Assembly: GCF_006716905.1 (NCBI RefSeq)
Contig: NZ_VFPV01000001.1
Coordinates: 1,118,001-1,182,000 of the forward strand
Origin: Acidovorax temperans
Lineage (GTDB): Bacteria > Pseudomonadota > Gammaproteobacteria > Burkholderiales > Burkholderiaceae_C
Direction: 5' to 3'
DNA: 64,000 nucleotides
Shown here: in pieces, positions 52,533-61,762 of the stretch
Layout of the letters: the number at the start of each line of letters is the position of its first letter
How positions within the stretch are numbered: position 1 is the stretch's first letter
The notes under the pieces: generated by a model
Databases searched by the model: none
What the model was told of the DNA's origin: nothing
The model's input: the letters and a program-made list of their open reading frames with translations, nothing else
Made by a program: the position numbers and the translations under genes

Positions 52533-53186
52533 TCAGTTTTGCTCTGCCGGAATGGCCGAGGCAAAGGCATTGATGATGCGGCGCAGCGGTTCGCGCTTGA
52601 GCTTGAGTGCCGCCTGGTTGACCACCAGGAACGAGCTGATGTCCATGATGCGCTCCACCTCCACCAAATGGTTGGCCTTGAGGGTGTTGCCGGTGGAGAC
52701 CAGATCGACGATGGCGTCGGCCAGGCCGGTGAGCGGGGCCAGCTCCATGCTGCCGTAGAGCTTGACCATGTCCACGTGCACGCCCTTGGTCGCAAAGAAT
52801 TCGCGGGCGATGGAGGTGTACTTGGTGGCCACCTTCAGGCGCGAGCCTTGCTTGACAGCGCGCTCATAGTCAAAGTCTTTGCGCACAGCCACGCTCACGC
52901 GGCACTTGGCGATGCGCAAGTCCAGCGGCTGATACAGGCCCTGGCTGCCATGCTCGATCAGGGTGTCCTTGCCCGTCACGCCCAAATCCGCGCCGCCGTA
53001 TTCCACATAGGTGGGCACATCGGACGCTCGCACCAGCACCACGCGCACGTCAGGCTGGTTGGTGGGCAGGATGAGCTTGCGCGACTTTTCGGGGTCTTCC
53101 AGCACCTCGATGCCCGCAGCAGCCAGCAGCGGCAGGGTTTCTTCAAAGATGCGGCCCTTGGAAAGCGCCAGGGTGATCATCGTCAT
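52533..53186 (-). CDS. hisG: ATP phosphoribosyltransferase, short form
   Basis: HisG catalyses the first step of histidine synthesis, joining ATP and PRPP. The 217-residue product ends after the catalytic domains and lacks the C-terminal ACT-like regulatory domain. It is therefore the short form, which needs the regulatory subunit HisZ (not in this window). Landmarks are [41 protein letters not shown], and [21 protein letters not shown] with the PRPP-binding loop. It is preceded by a family 2 repeat and murA, and followed closely by hisD. Confidence 0.95.
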   Translation of the reverse strand: MTMITLALSKGRIFEETLPLLAAAGIEVLEDPEKSRKLILPTNQPDVRVVLVRASDVPTYVEYGGADLGVTGKDTLIEHGSQGLYQPLDLRIAKCRVSVAVRKDFDYERAVKQGSRLKVATKYTSIAREFFATKGVHVDMVKLYGSMELAPLTGLADAIVDLVSTGNTLKANHLVEVERIMDISSFLVVNQAALKLKREPLRRIINAFASAIPAEQN

Positions 53187-53235
53187 GTTTTTAATTACTC
53201 CACTGTTTCTTGCCTGCTACTGCACTGCGATTTGT

Positions 53236-53350
53236 GCGCGCCCTATGCCGGGGACGCCGTGCAAGGGCCGCCCCGCCGCACGGGCGTCGTCCCCCTTCCC
53301 ACGCGCAGCGTGAGAGAAGGGGGAAGAGGCGAAGCCGCTCAGGGGGATGA
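53236..53350. repeat. GC-rich dispersed repeat, family 2
   Basis: Runs from GCGCGCCCTATGCCGGGGAC through AAGGGCCGCCCCGCCGC, GGGCGTCGTCCCCCTTCCC and AGAAGGGGGAAGAGG to GCTCAGGGGGATG. It lies in the 168-bp gap between hisG and murA, ending just beyond the murA stop. It contains internal complementary runs (CCCCCTTC with GAAGGGGG). Confidence 0.88.
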
Positions 53351-53354
53351 CAAT

Positions 53355-54626
53355 TCATCTCACTCGCTCGATGTCGGCACCGATGCCGCGCAGTTTGGCT
53401 TCCATGCAGTCGTAGCCACGGTCGAGGTGGTAGATGCGGTCCACCATGGTTTCGCCATCAGCCACCAAGCCCGCGATGACCAGGCTGGCCGAGGCGCGCA
53501 GGTCGGTCGCCATCACGGTGGCGCCCGACAGGCGTGGCACGCCTTCGATGACCGCCACCTTGCCGTCCACCTGGATTTTGGCGCCCAGGCGAACCAGCTC
53601 ATTGACGTGCATGAAGCGGTTTTCAAAAATCGTCTCGGTCACCGTGGCCGTGCCCTGGGCAATGCAGTTGAGCGCCATGAACTGCGCCTGCATGTCGGTA
53701 GGGAAACCGGGGTATTCGGTGGTGCGAAAGCCCTGGGCCTTGAGCGTGGCGCCGCCAGTGCTTTCCACACGGATGCCGCCTTCCACCGCCTGCACGGTGG
53801 CGCCCGCTTCGCGCAGCTTTTCAATCACAGCGTCGAGGTGGTCGGCACGGCCATGGCGCAGCACCACATCGCCACCCGTGGCGGCCACGGCGCACAGGAA
53901 GGTACCCGCTTCGATGCGGTCAGCCACCACGCGGTGGGTGCAGCCGTGCAGCTTTTCGACGCCCTGGATGCGGATGCGGCTGGTGCCGTGGCCTTCGATC
54001 TTCGCGCCCATGGCGATCAGCATCTCGGCCAGGTCCGAAATTTCGGGCTCTTGCGCGGCGTTTTCCAGCACCGTCTCGCCCTCGGCCAGCGCAGCGGCCA
54101 TCATGAAATTTTCGGTGCCCGTCACAGTGACCATGTCAGTGGTAATGCGGGCGCCCTTCAGCCGCGTCCAGCCTGCGGGCAGCTTGGCGATCATGTAGCC
54201 GTGCTCGACCACGATCTCGGCGCCCATGGCGGCCATGCCCTTGATGTGCTGGTCCACCGGGCGCGAACCAATGGCGCAACCACCGGGCAGCGACACCGTG
54301 GCCTCGCCAAAGCGCGCCAGCAGCGGGCCCAGCGCCAGCACCGAGGCGCGCATGGTCTTGACCAGCTCGTAAGGGGCCTCGGGCCAGTTCAAAGCGCTGG
54401 CGTCAATGCGCACCGTGCCGTCGTCAGCCCGCTCGGCCGTCACACCCATGTTGCGGATGAGCTTGAGCATGGTGCTCACGTCCTGCAATTGGGGCACGTT
54501 GAGCAGGGTCACGGGCTCGGCCGTGAGCAGTGCGGCGCACAACTCCGGCAAGGCGGCATTTTTGGCACCAGACACCAGCACCTCGCCTTGCAAGGTACGG
54601 CCGCCGCGGATCAGGAGTTTGTCCAT
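53355..54626 (-). CDS. murA: UDP-N-acetylglucosamine 1-carboxyvinyltransferase
   Basis: MurA transfers enolpyruvate to UDP-GlcNAc, the first step of peptidoglycan precursor synthesis. The 423-residue product has [16 protein letters not shown] near the N-terminus and the active-site Cys117 in the loop [14 protein letters not shown]. It also has [30 protein letters not shown] and the C-terminal [22 protein letters not shown] Cys at position 117 implies sensitivity to fosfomycin-type alkylation; in resistant enzymes it is Asp. It lies between ibaG and hisG, as in most betaproteobacteria. Confidence 0.97.
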   Translation of the reverse strand: MDKLLIRGGRTLQGEVLVSGAKNAALPELCAALLTAEPVTLLNVPQLQDVSTMLKLIRNMGVTAERADDGTVRIDASALNWPEAPYELVKTMRASVLALGPLLARFGEATVSLPGGCAIGSRPVDQHIKGMAAMGAEIVVEHGYMIAKLPAGWTRLKGARITTDMVTVTGTENFMMAAALAEGETVLENAAQEPEISDLAEMLIAMGAKIEGHGTSRIRIQGVEKLHGCTHRVVADRIEAGTFLCAVAATGGDVVLRHGRADHLDAVIEKLREAGATVQAVEGGIRVESTGGATLKAQGFRTTEYPGFPTDMQAQFMALNCIAQGTATVTETIFENRFMHVNELVRLGAKIQVDGKVAVIEGVPRLSGATVMATDLRASASLVIAGLVADGETMVDRIYHLDRGYDCMEAKLRGIGADIERVR

Positions 54627-54646
54627 CTCAAAAAACCAGAATATGA

Positions 54647-54707
54647 ATCAAAAGTGCCTCCAGCGCTTTCGTGTCAAGCGCCAGCAGCTATCAATACAGT
54701 AGCAAGC
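54647..54707. repeat. Dispersed palindromic repeat, family 1
   Basis: TCAAAAGTGCCTCCAGCGCT, TTCGTGTCAAGCGCC, then AGCAGCTATCAATACAGTAG. It lies between ibaG and murA within an operon, so it is probably transcribed. Confidence 0.88.
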
Positions 54708-54711
54708 CGAA

Positions 54712-54954
54712 TCAGGCCTGCTGGGTGGCCCACTCGGCGGGCGTAAAAGTCTTCATCGACAATGCATGCACTTCGTCGGTCTGCATGCGGTTGCCCAGGG
54801 TGGCGTACACGCGGCGCTGGCGCTGCAGGGTGCGCTGGCCCTCGAACTCGGCCGAAACGATGGTGGCGTACCAGTGGCGGCCGTCGCCCTCCAGGGTGAT
54901 GTGGTCGCAGGCCAGGCCAGCGCTGATGATGTCTTTGAGTTGGTCTGCAGTCAT
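54712..54954 (-). CDS. ibaG: BolA-family protein IbaG (YrbA)
   Basis: An 80-residue BolA-fold protein that works with a monothiol glutaredoxin in iron-sulfur handling and is linked to acid tolerance. Landmarks are MTADQLKDIISAGL and DHITLEGDGRHWYATIVSAEFEG. The family signature ending QTDEVHALSMKTFTPAEW contains the conserved His that binds the cluster. It lies just after the ABC-2 permease gene (1 bp between) and before murA, the usual position in this operon type. Confidence 0.95.
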   Translation of the reverse strand: MTADQLKDIISAGLACDHITLEGDGRHWYATIVSAEFEGQRTLQRQRRVYATLGNRMQTDEVHALSMKTFTPAEWATQQA

Positions 54955-54955
54955 T

Positions 54956-55711
54956 TCAGTTTCTGATTTTGTAGCCAGTGCGCAGCAGGTGCACGGCCAG
55001 TGCGCTTACCGCAAGCCAGGCCAGGCCGACGATGCCCAGGCTGACCCAGGGCGACACATCGCTTTGACCAAAGAAGCCGTAGCGGAAGCCGTCGATCATG
55101 TAGAAAAACGGGTTGAGGTGGCTCACGGTCTGCCAGAACGGCGGCAGCGACTGAATGGAGTAGAACACGCCCGACAGGAAGGTCATGGGCACGATGATGA
55201 AGTTCTGGAACGCGGCCATCTGGTCGAACTTGTCGGCCCACAGCCCCGCAATCAAGCCCAGCGTGGCCAGCAGCGCGGCGCCCAGCAGGGCAAACAGCAG
55301 GATCCACAGCGGCGCCGCAAACTCCGGCCGTGCAAACGCCAGGGTAACGATGAACACACCGAGCCCCACCACCAGGCCGCGCACCACCGACGAGCCCACA
55401 TAGGCCACGAACCACGCCCAGTGCGACAGCGGCGTGAGCAGCACAAACACCAGGCTGCCCATGATCTTGCTCTGGATGATGCTGGACGAGCTGTTGGCAA
55501 ACGCGTTTTGCAGCACGCTCATCATCACAAGGCCTGGCACCAGAAACGCGGTGTAGCTGATGCGGTCGTACACCTTCACATGGTCTTCGAGCACATGGCC
55601 GAAGATCAGCAGGTACAGCACGGCGGTGAGCACCGGCGCGGCCACGGTCTGGAAGCTGACTTTCCAGAAACGCAGCACTTCTTTATAAAAAAGCGTCTGC
55701 CAACCCGTCAT
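54956..55711 (-). CDS. ABC-2 type exporter permease (YadH-like)
   Basis: The 251-residue inner-membrane protein has six hydrophobic segments and belongs to the ABC-2 exporter family. Landmarks are TLFYKEVLRFWKVSFQTVAAPVLTAVLYLLIFG at the N-terminus and the conserved GIVMMSVLQNAF-like LVMMSVLQNAFANSSSSI. The MTFLSGVFYSIQSLPPFWQTVSHLNPFFY segment is also diagnostic. It overlaps the ATPase gene by 4 nt. The pair resembles YadG/YadH, whose substrate is unknown. Its constant place next to the mla operon suggests an envelope role. Confidence 0.92.
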   Translation of the reverse strand: MTGWQTLFYKEVLRFWKVSFQTVAAPVLTAVLYLLIFGHVLEDHVKVYDRISYTAFLVPGLVMMSVLQNAFANSSSSIIQSKIMGSLVFVLLTPLSHWAWFVAYVGSSVVRGLVVGLGVFIVTLAFARPEFAAPLWILLFALLGAALLATLGLIAGLWADKFDQMAAFQNFIIVPMTFLSGVFYSIQSLPPFWQTVSHLNPFFYMIDGFRYGFFGQSDVSPWVSLGIVGLAWLAVSALAVHLLRTGYKIRN

Positions 55712-56646
55712 AGCGCCACCTCGGACAAAGGAATGTTGGAAGCCGAGGTACCCGACATCACTTGCAAGAACACATCCTCCAGGTCGGGCCGGCGGATCTC
55801 CATGTCCTGCACATCCACGCCAGCGACGCGCAGCGTAGCCAGGTGGTTTTCAATTTCCGCCGCGTCCTGCGCAGGCAACTGGACGATGCGCCCCGTGACC
55901 CGCGCGATGGATGCCAGCGCAGCAGGCAGAACCGCGTCGGTCTTGAACTGCAGCACGCTGCCAGAAGCGGCCTTGAGCAGCTCGGACGTGCGATTGAGCG
56001 CCACCACCTGCCCCGCCTTGAGCATGGCGATGCGGCCGCACAGCGCCTCGGCCTCTTCCAGGTAATGGGTGGTGAGCAGCACCGTGTGCCCTTCCTTGTT
56101 CAGGCGGGCGATGAAGTGCCACAGCGTCTGGCGCAGCTCTACGTCCACACCGGCGGTGGGCTCGTCCAGCACGATGATGGGCGGCTTGTGCACCAGCGCC
56201 TGGGCGACCAGCACGCGGCGCTTCATGCCGCCCGAGAGCTGGCGCATGTTGGCGTTGGCCTTGTCGGCCAGGCCCAGGTTTTCGAGCAGCTCGTCAATCC
56301 AGGCGTCGTTGTTCTTCACACCGAAATAGCCGGACTGAAAGCGCAGCGCCTCGCGCACGTTGAAAAAGGGGTCGAACACCAGCTCCTGCGGCACGATGCC
56401 CAGCTTGCGGCGGGCATCGGCATAGTTGGCTTGCACATCGCTGCCCTGCACCAGCACACGGCCACTGGTGGCGCGGCCCAGGCCCGCCAGGATGCTGATG
56501 AGGGTGGTTTTGCCGGCGCCATTGGGCCCGAGGAGCCCAAAAAACTCGCCCTGTTCAATGTCCAGGCTGACTTGGTTCAGCGCCTGGAAAGGGCCTTTGG
56601 GCGTTGCAAAGGTCTTGGAGATGGCTTGGAATGAGACTGCGGGCAT
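55708..56646 (-). CDS. ABC-2 type exporter ATP-binding protein (YadG-like)
   Basis: A 312-residue ATPase. The Walker A loop is GPNGAGKTT at 40-48 and the signature is LSGGMKRRVLVAQALVH. The Walker B is PPIIVLDEPTAGVD, followed by the H-loop TTHYLEEAEALC. An extra C-terminal region of about 100 residues ends in ASNIPLSEVAL. It pairs with the permease gene that overlaps it. MPAVSFQAISK is the chosen start, since the upstream extension (MGADEHRPPP) overlaps the mlaB stop region. Confidence 0.93.
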   Translation of the reverse strand: MPAVSFQAISKTFATPKGPFQALNQVSLDIEQGEFFGLLGPNGAGKTTLISILAGLGRATSGRVLVQGSDVQANYADARRKLGIVPQELVFDPFFNVREALRFQSGYFGVKNNDAWIDELLENLGLADKANANMRQLSGGMKRRVLVAQALVHKPPIIVLDEPTAGVDVELRQTLWHFIARLNKEGHTVLLTTHYLEEAEALCGRIAMLKAGQVVALNRTSELLKAASGSVLQFKTDAVLPAALASIARVTGRIVQLPAQDAAEIENHLATLRVAGVDVQDMEIRRPDLEDVFLQVMSGTSASNIPLSEVAL

Positions 56647-56696
56647 GAAGCCCCCGATTTTACGGGCTGGGGGCGGTCTGTGCTCGTCTGCCCCCA

Positions 56697-56993
56697 TCAG
56701 GCCGCATCGTTGAGCAGGCCATCCACCCCATACAGCCCCGCCATGCCCTGCAGCGCCTGTGGCAGGCCCTGCACGGCAAAGCGCAGCCCGGCGGCCAGCG
56801 CTTCGCGCCGAAACTCCAGCAGCACGGCCAGGGCCGAGGTGTCAAACACGCGCAGCGGGGCGGCGTCTACCACCAGGGCGCTGCCCGGCGCAGCCCCACC
56901 CACCGACTGCAGCAACTGCGCCAAACAGGCGGTGGCCTGGCGGTGGGTCAGCTCGGAGGGCAAACGCAGTGCGGCGGCGGCAGAGGTCGTCAT
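56697..56993 (-). CDS. mlaB: STAS-domain protein MlaB
   Basis: A 98-residue STAS-domain protein that binds the MlaFE complex and is needed for its ATPase activity. The fold can be followed by LRLPSELTHRQATACLAQLL, ALVVDAAPLRVFDTSALAVLLEF and a C-terminal helix. The conserved Thr/Ser-Ala of the STAS phosphorylation motif reads FDTSAL. It follows mlaC by 35 bp and precedes the yadG-like gene. Confidence 0.85.
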   Translation of the reverse strand: MTTSAAAALRLPSELTHRQATACLAQLLQSVGGAAPGSALVVDAAPLRVFDTSALAVLLEFRREALAAGLRFAVQGLPQALQGMAGLYGVDGLLNDAA

Positions 56994-57028
56994 GGCTTGG
57001 GGAATGAAGAGAAGTTGCGCGCCAACGG

Positions 57029-57670
57029 TCAGCCTTTGCCGGCGTTCGACTTGTTGCGGGCTACCAGCGTGTCGATCAGGCCATCAATGCCCTTGGCGTT
57101 GATTTCCTGCGCGAACTGGCTGCGGTAGGTTTCTACCAGCCAAACGCCCAGCACATTGAGGTTGTAAATCTTCCAGCCCGCGCCCTCGCCCGGCGTCTTT
57201 TCCAGGCGGTAGTCGAGCTGAATGGGGTCCCCCTTGCCCACGATTTCGGTGCGCACCAGCACATCCTTGTCGTCTGCGGCCGCCCGCATGGGTTTGATGC
57301 GCACCGTCTGGTCGCTCACCTGCGCCAAGGCGCCTGCGTAAGTGCGCACGAGCAAAACCTTGAACTCGTCCTGCAAGCGCTTTTGCTGTTCTGGCGTGGC
57401 CTGGCGCCAGCCGGGGCCCACCGCAGCAGCAGTCATGCGGCGAAAGTTCACGTTGGGCATCACGGTCTTGTCCACCAGCGCGATCACCTTGTCGATATCA
57501 CCCGCCTGGATGGCCTTGTCAGCGCGCACGGTGTTGAGCACGTCCTCCGAAAGGCGCTTGATCAGCGCATCCGGCGTCTCATCGGCCGCCAGCGCCGCCA
57601 GTGGCAGCCCCAGCGCATAAACGGTTCCAGCAGCAAGGGCAGCACGCCCCAATTCACGTCGATTCATCAT
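57029..57670 (-). CDS. mlaC: Periplasmic phospholipid-binding protein MlaC
   Basis: MlaC shuttles phospholipid between the outer-membrane MlaA complex and the inner-membrane MlaFEDB complex. The product of about 213 residues has a signal peptide containing a double Arg (MNRRELGRAALAAGTVYALGLPLAALA, landmark only). It also has the conserved VMPNVNFRRMTAAAVGPGWRQATPEQQKRL and the ligand-domain stretch VLGVWLVETYRSQFAQEIN. The ATG at 57670 (MMNRR) or the next at 57667 are equally possible starts. The frame extends upstream without a good start. Confidence 0.92.
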   Translation of the reverse strand: MMNRRELGRAALAAGTVYALGLPLAALAADETPDALIKRLSEDVLNTVRADKAIQAGDIDKVIALVDKTVMPNVNFRRMTAAAVGPGWRQATPEQQKRLQDEFKVLLVRTYAGALAQVSDQTVRIKPMRAAADDKDVLVRTEIVGKGDPIQLDYRLEKTPGEGAGWKIYNLNVLGVWLVETYRSQFAQEINAKGIDGLIDTLVARNKSNAGKG

Positions 57671-57812
57671 TCTTTTGGCTCCAGCTGCACCACGGGCAGC
57701 CTTGATGGCATTTTGTTCTGGGCTCTCAGCACACAGGCTTCTGCTGTGTACCAAGGTGCAAGCATATGCAACGCCGCGCGCAATCCACGCAGCATCACGG
57801 GCTTATCGGGTC

Positions 57813-58610
57813 TTAGCGGTCGGGCTCGGGCGGCAGCACGCCGTCGTTGGCGCCGCGATCTGCATCGTCCTTGAACAGCGGCTCGCTCGACTGGCCTTTA
57901 CGCAACTGCATGTAAACGTCGCGGGTGAAGGAATATTTGTCGAGCGCGGCATTGTCGATCACAGACCCGGCGCGCAACAAGTTCGCGCGCGTGTCCACCA
58001 TGCGCAGGGCGTACAGCGAATTGCGGTCAGACACCGGACGCACCTGCCGCAACAGGTTGCCATTCACATCCAGCGGCAGTGCCACAGCATCGCGCAGCGT
58101 GGAGGGCCCCAGCAGGGGCAGCACCACATACGGACCGGTGTCCACGCCCCAGCGCCCCAGCGTGAGGCCGAAGTCCTGGCGGGACCGCTCAATGCCCAAC
58201 TCGCTGGCCACATCCAGCAAGCCGCCCAGGCCAAAGATGGTGTTCACATTCACCCGCATGAAGCTGTTGGCCGTGCCCTCGGCACGCAACTGCAGCAGGT
58301 TGTTCACAAACGACCACACATCGGACAGGTTGCCGAAGAAGTTGCTCACGCCCGTACGCACCGGCGTTGGCGTCACCTCCACATACGCCGTGGCCACGGG
58401 TTTCAGAATGGCCGCATCCACATCATCGTTGAAGCGCGTCATGCTGCGGTTGTAGGACTCGAACGGGTCGTCCGGGTTGGAACGCGGGCCACTGGCGCAG
58501 CCCACCAGTGCCAGCGCGGCCAATACGGGCAAGCCCCGGCGGGCCCAGGCCGCGAGTCGGGGTTGGGCCGCCTTCACTGCGGGGGCGTCATTGACTGTCG
58601 ATGTTTTCAT
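57813..58610 (-). CDS. mlaA: Outer-membrane lipoprotein MlaA (VacJ)
   Basis: MlaA removes misplaced phospholipid from the outer leaflet of the outer membrane. The 265-residue product has a lipobox LVGC with Cys38. The family signatures are NPDDPFESYNRSMTRFNDDVDAAILKPVATAY and VSNFFGNLSDVWSFVNNLLQL. The core GRWGVDTGPYVVLPLLGPSTLRD and YALRMVDTRANLL complete it. The start has a longer N-terminal tail before the signal than usual (about 25 residues, Ala-rich). Its stop is well separated from mlaC, and its start overlaps mlaD by 4 nt. Confidence 0.95.
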   Translation of the reverse strand: MKTSTVNDAPAVKAAQPRLAAWARRGLPVLAALALVGCASGPRSNPDDPFESYNRSMTRFNDDVDAAILKPVATAYVEVTPTPVRTGVSNFFGNLSDVWSFVNNLLQLRAEGTANSFMRVNVNTIFGLGGLLDVASELGIERSRQDFGLTLGRWGVDTGPYVVLPLLGPSTLRDAVALPLDVNGNLLRQVRPVSDRNSLYALRMVDTRANLLRAGSVIDNAALDKYSFTRDVYMQLRKGQSSEPLFKDDADRGANDGVLPPEPDR

Positions 58611-59095
58611 TTGTTGGTGTCCGTCCCTGCGGATTTGCCGCCGTCTTCGGCCTTGTTATAGAGGAACTGGCCGATCAGGTTTTCCAGCACTACGGCCGAC
58701 TGCGTGGCCGTGACCGTATCCCCGGCCACCAGGTTTTTCTCGTCGGCGCCCGCTTCAATGCTGATGTACTGCTCACCCAGCAAACCGCTGGTCAAAATCT
58801 TCAGCGAGCTGTCTTTGGGGAAAGCGTAGCGATCATCCATGGACAAGGTCACACGCGCCTGAAAGGTCTTGTCATCAAACGTGATGGATTCCACACGCCC
58901 GACCACCACACCCGCGCTGCGCACTGCTGCCTGGGGCTTGAGGCCACCGATGTTGTCAAACCGCGCACTGATGAGGTAACCCTTTTGAAAATTGAAACTG
59001 AGCAGGTTGGCCGACTGCAGCGCCAGGAACACCAGCGCCACTGCACCCAGCATCACAAACAACCCGACCCACACATCATTTTTGGAGCGTTGCAC
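58607..59095 (-). CDS. mlaD: MCE-domain protein MlaD
   Basis: A 162-residue inner-membrane protein with one N-terminal segment (VWVGLFVMLGAVALVFLALQSANLL) and one MCE domain (ARFDNIGGLKPQAAVRSAGVVVGRVESI). The second half has LTSGLLGEQYISIEAGADEKNL, which includes the pore-loop region. Six copies form a ring through which lipid passes. It lies between mlaE (31 bp before) and mlaA (4-nt overlap). Confidence 0.94.
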   Translation of the reverse strand: MQRSKNDVWVGLFVMLGAVALVFLALQSANLLSFNFQKGYLISARFDNIGGLKPQAAVRSAGVVVGRVESITFDDKTFQARVTLSMDDRYAFPKDSSLKILTSGLLGEQYISIEAGADEKNLVAGDTVTATQSAVVLENLIGQFLYNKAEDGGKSAGTDTNK

Positions 59096-59126
59096 GCTGA
59101 TCCTTCCACCACCGGGCGAGCCGGCA

Positions 59127-59909
59127 TCAAATACTGAACATCAAGGCCGTGAGGACGAAGTCCAACGCCAGCACGGCCAACGAGGCAATGACCACCGTGC
59201 GCGTGGTGGCACGGGAAACCCCCTCGGGCGTAGGGCGGGCCTCAAAACCCTGCAAAAGCGCAATGAACGTCACGGTGAAGCCAAACACCAGGCTTTTGAG
59301 CACGCCATTGCCCACGTCTTTCCACACATCCACCCCGCCCTGCATCTGGCTCCAGAAGGCGCCGGGGTCGATGCCGATCATCAGCACGCCCACCACCCAG
59401 CCGCCAATCACGCCCACGGCGCTGAACACGGCAGCCAGCAAGGGCATGGTGATGACACCGGCCCAAAACCGGGGGGCGAGGATGCGGCGCACCGGATCCA
59501 CGGCCATCATTTCCATGGCGCTGAGCTGCTCACCCGCACGCATGAGGCCGATCTCGGCCGTCAGCGAAGTACCTGCACGCCCCGCGAACAACAAAGCCGT
59601 GACCACCGGGCCCAGCTCGCGCACCAGCGACAGCGCCACCAAAAGGCCCAGCGCTTCCGAAGATCCGTAGCGCTGCAGCGTGTAATACCCCTGCAGGCCC
59701 AGCACAAAACCGACAAAGAGCCCCGACACCGCAATGATGGCCAGGGAGTAGTTGCCCAGAAAGTGCACCTGATCGCGCACCAGCCCTGGCCGCGCAAACG
59801 CCGCGCCCACCAACTGCATCAGGCGAGCAAACAGCCGGGCGCCACGGCCAATGTCGGCCAGTTTCGACCGCACGGCAAAACCGAGGTTGGCGGGATGGAA
59901 CCAGTTCAT
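59127..59909 (-). CDS. mlaE: Phospholipid ABC transporter permease MlaE
   Basis: The 260-residue inner-membrane permease has an N-terminal amphipathic segment and about five membrane helices. MlaE landmarks are [49 protein letters not shown] [17 protein letters not shown], and [21 protein letters not shown]. Two copies form the core of the lipid channel. It overlaps mlaF by 4 nt. Confidence 0.95.
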   Translation of the reverse strand: MNWFHPANLGFAVRSKLADIGRGARLFARLMQLVGAAFARPGLVRDQVHFLGNYSLAIIAVSGLFVGFVLGLQGYYTLQRYGSSEALGLLVALSLVRELGPVVTALLFAGRAGTSLTAEIGLMRAGEQLSAMEMMAVDPVRRILAPRFWAGVITMPLLAAVFSAVGVIGGWVVGVLMIGIDPGAFWSQMQGGVDVWKDVGNGVLKSLVFGFTVTFIALLQGFEARPTPEGVSRATTRTVVIASLAVLALDFVLTALMFSI

Positions 59910-60724
59910 GGCCGTGCCCCTGCGGTAGGGCCAAAGTCCTGGGCGGCATCAGGCCCTGGGTAGTGGAAGGGCACGGGCCCCACCGGCAGCGCATTCACGA
60001 ACTGGTGCACCAGCGGGTCGGTGCTGGCCATCACCTCCGCAGGGGTGCCCTGCGCCGCCACCACACCCGGCCCCAGAACGATGACGTGGTCCGCCAGATG
60101 GAAGGTCGCCGTGAGGTCGTGCGACACCAGCACGCTGGTCAGGCCCATGGCATCGTTGAGCTGGCGGATGAGCTGAGCCGTGGTGCCTAGCGAGATCGGG
60201 TCCAGGCCCGCAAAGGGCTCGTCGTACATGATGAGTTCGGGGTCGAGCGCAATGGCCCGGGCCAGGGCCACACGCCGGGCCATGCCGCCGGATATCTGGC
60301 TGGGCAGCAAATCCCGCGCCCCGCGCAAGCCCACGGCGTTCAGCTTCATCAGCACCACATCGCGGATCAGGGCTTCAGACAAGTCCGTGTGCTCGCGCAG
60401 CGGAAAGGCCACGTTCTCAAACACGCTCAGGTCGGTGAACAACGCTCCGAACTGGAACAGCATGCCCATGCGACGGCGCGCTGCGAACAGGCCAGCCGTA
60501 TCAAGCTGGCCCACGTCCTGCCCATCAAAAAGAACCTGGCCGTTTTGTGCGCGTTGCTGCCCGCCAATCAACCGCAAGACCGTGGTTTTGCCCCCGCCCG
60601 AGGCGCCCATGAGCGCCGTGACCTTGCCGCGTGGCACTTGCAGCGACACGTCGCGCAGGATCACCCGCTCCCCATAGGAGAAGGTGACATTGCGCAAGTC
60701 AACGAGGGCGGAAGTGTCTGGCAT
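59906..60724 (-). CDS. mlaF: Phospholipid ABC transporter ATPase MlaF
   Basis: A 272-residue ATPase that drives MlaE. Walker A is GASGGGKTT at 40-48, the signature is [27 protein letters not shown], and the H-loop is LVSHDLT. It starts the operon mlaF-E-D-A-C-B. A perfect 11-bp inverted repeat lies about 110 bp upstream (separate entry). Relative to enterobacteria, mlaA is inside the operon rather than elsewhere on the chromosome, as usual in betaproteobacteria. Confidence 0.95.
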   Translation of the reverse strand: MPDTSALVDLRNVTFSYGERVILRDVSLQVPRGKVTALMGASGGGKTTVLRLIGGQQRAQNGQVLFDGQDVGQLDTAGLFAARRRMGMLFQFGALFTDLSVFENVAFPLREHTDLSEALIRDVVLMKLNAVGLRGARDLLPSQISGGMARRVALARAIALDPELIMYDEPFAGLDPISLGTTAQLIRQLNDAMGLTSVLVSHDLTATFHLADHVIVLGPGVVAAQGTPAEVMASTDPLVHQFVNALPVGPVPFHYPGPDAAQDFGPTAGARP

Positions 60725-60831
60725 TCAAAAGTGCAGGGACAAAGCAAACGAAAAGGAACGGGCAAACCCCGATTGTCGCGGCGCAGCATTCACCGCAGAA
60801 GGCGCTATGGTAATCCATGCATCTATACATA

Positions 60832-60864
60832 CATTCACGTTTGTTTGTTTCTGAAACGTGAATG
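60832..60864. promoter_or_regulatory. Perfect inverted repeat upstream of the mla operon
   Basis: CATTCACGTTT (60832-60842) and its exact reverse complement AAACGTGAATG (60854-60864) flank an 11-nt loop GTTTGTTTCTG. It lies in the 234-bp gap between mlaF and the amino acid ABC ATPase gene. A part-copy of the same word (GCATTCAC, 60785-60792) occurs about 45 bp away. It could be a regulator site or an RNA hairpin. Confidence 0.65.
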
Positions 60865-60958
60865 CTGTGTTCGCAATGTCGGAGGCTGCGCACTAGTGAG
60901 TAACAGCACTCCCATCCGGAGGGTCGGGGCAACCCACGCGCGTCACATCAGAGGCCTG

Positions 60959-61762
60959 CTACAGCATATGGTTCAAAAAAGCCCGGCTGCGCTCGTGGCC
61001 CGGGCTACCAAAAAACTCGGCAGCAGGCCGCGTTTCCAGCAGCTCGCCCTGGTCCATGAAGGCCACGGTGTGCGCCACCTCGCGCGCAAAGCCCATTTCG
61101 TGCGTCACCACCAGCATGGTCATGCGCTCCTGGGCCAGGGCGCGCATGGTGCGCAGCACCTCGCCCGTCAGTTCGGGGTCGAGCGCCGAGGTGGGCTCGT
61201 CGAACAGCATGATGTCGGGCTCCATGGCCAGTGCCCGGGCGATGGCCACACGCTGTTTTTGCCCACCCGACAGGCGCGCGGGGTAGTTGTCACGCTTGGC
61301 ACGCAGGCCCACTTTGTCCAGCAGCGCTTCAGCGCGGGCGATGGCTTCGTCACGGGCCATGCCGCGCACCACCATGGGCGCTTCGATGAGGTTCTCCAGC
61401 ACCGTGAGGTGAGGGAACAGGTTGAAGTGCTGGAACACCATACCGGTCTTGCGGCAGATGCGGCGCACTTCGGCCTCGCTGACATACGTGCAGTTGCCCG
61501 CGGCATCCGTCTGCGCCAGGGCCTCGCCTTCGATGGCGATGAAGCCGCGGTCGATGGTTTCCAGGTGGTTCAGGCAGCGCAGGAAGGTGCTCTTGCCCGA
61601 GCCCGAAGGCCCGATCAGCGCCACCACTTCGCCCTGCCCCACCGTGAGCGAGACATTGCGCAGCACGGGCACACGCCCAAAGGTTTTGTGGATGCCCCGC
61701 GCCTCGATCATGGGCTGGCTGGCGGCAGCGGCGCATGCGCGCTCATTCGTCGTGCTTGGCAT
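60959..61762 (-). CDS. Polar amino acid ABC transporter ATPase (GlnQ/ArtP-like)
   Basis: A 267-residue ATPase. Walker A is GPSGSGKST at 51-59, the signature is LSGGQKQRVAIARALAMEPDIMLFDEP and the H-loop is VVTHEMGFAREV. A short insertion before the Q-loop (AQTDAAGNCTYVSEAEVRRI) is not typical of GlnQ. The start at 61762 overlaps the permease gene by 20 bp; an alternative ATG at 61711 would leave a gap of 31 bp. The transporter is completed by the next two genes upstream. Confidence 0.93.
   Translation of the reverse strand: MPSTTNERACAAAASQPMIEARGIHKTFGRVPVLRNVSLTVGQGEVVALIGPSGSGKSTFLRCLNHLETIDRGFIAIEGEALAQTDAAGNCTYVSEAEVRRICRKTGMVFQHFNLFPHLTVLENLIEAPMVVRGMARDEAIARAEALLDKVGLRAKRDNYPARLSGGQKQRVAIARALAMEPDIMLFDEPTSALDPELTGEVLRTMRALAQERMTMLVVTHEMGFAREVAHTVAFMDQGELLETRPAAEFFGSPGHERSRAFLNHML

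Noticed and set aside
52539..54746. Plus-strand frame of 735 codons across hisG and murA
   Set aside because: It spans two known genes and a repeat on the other strand and has no motif.
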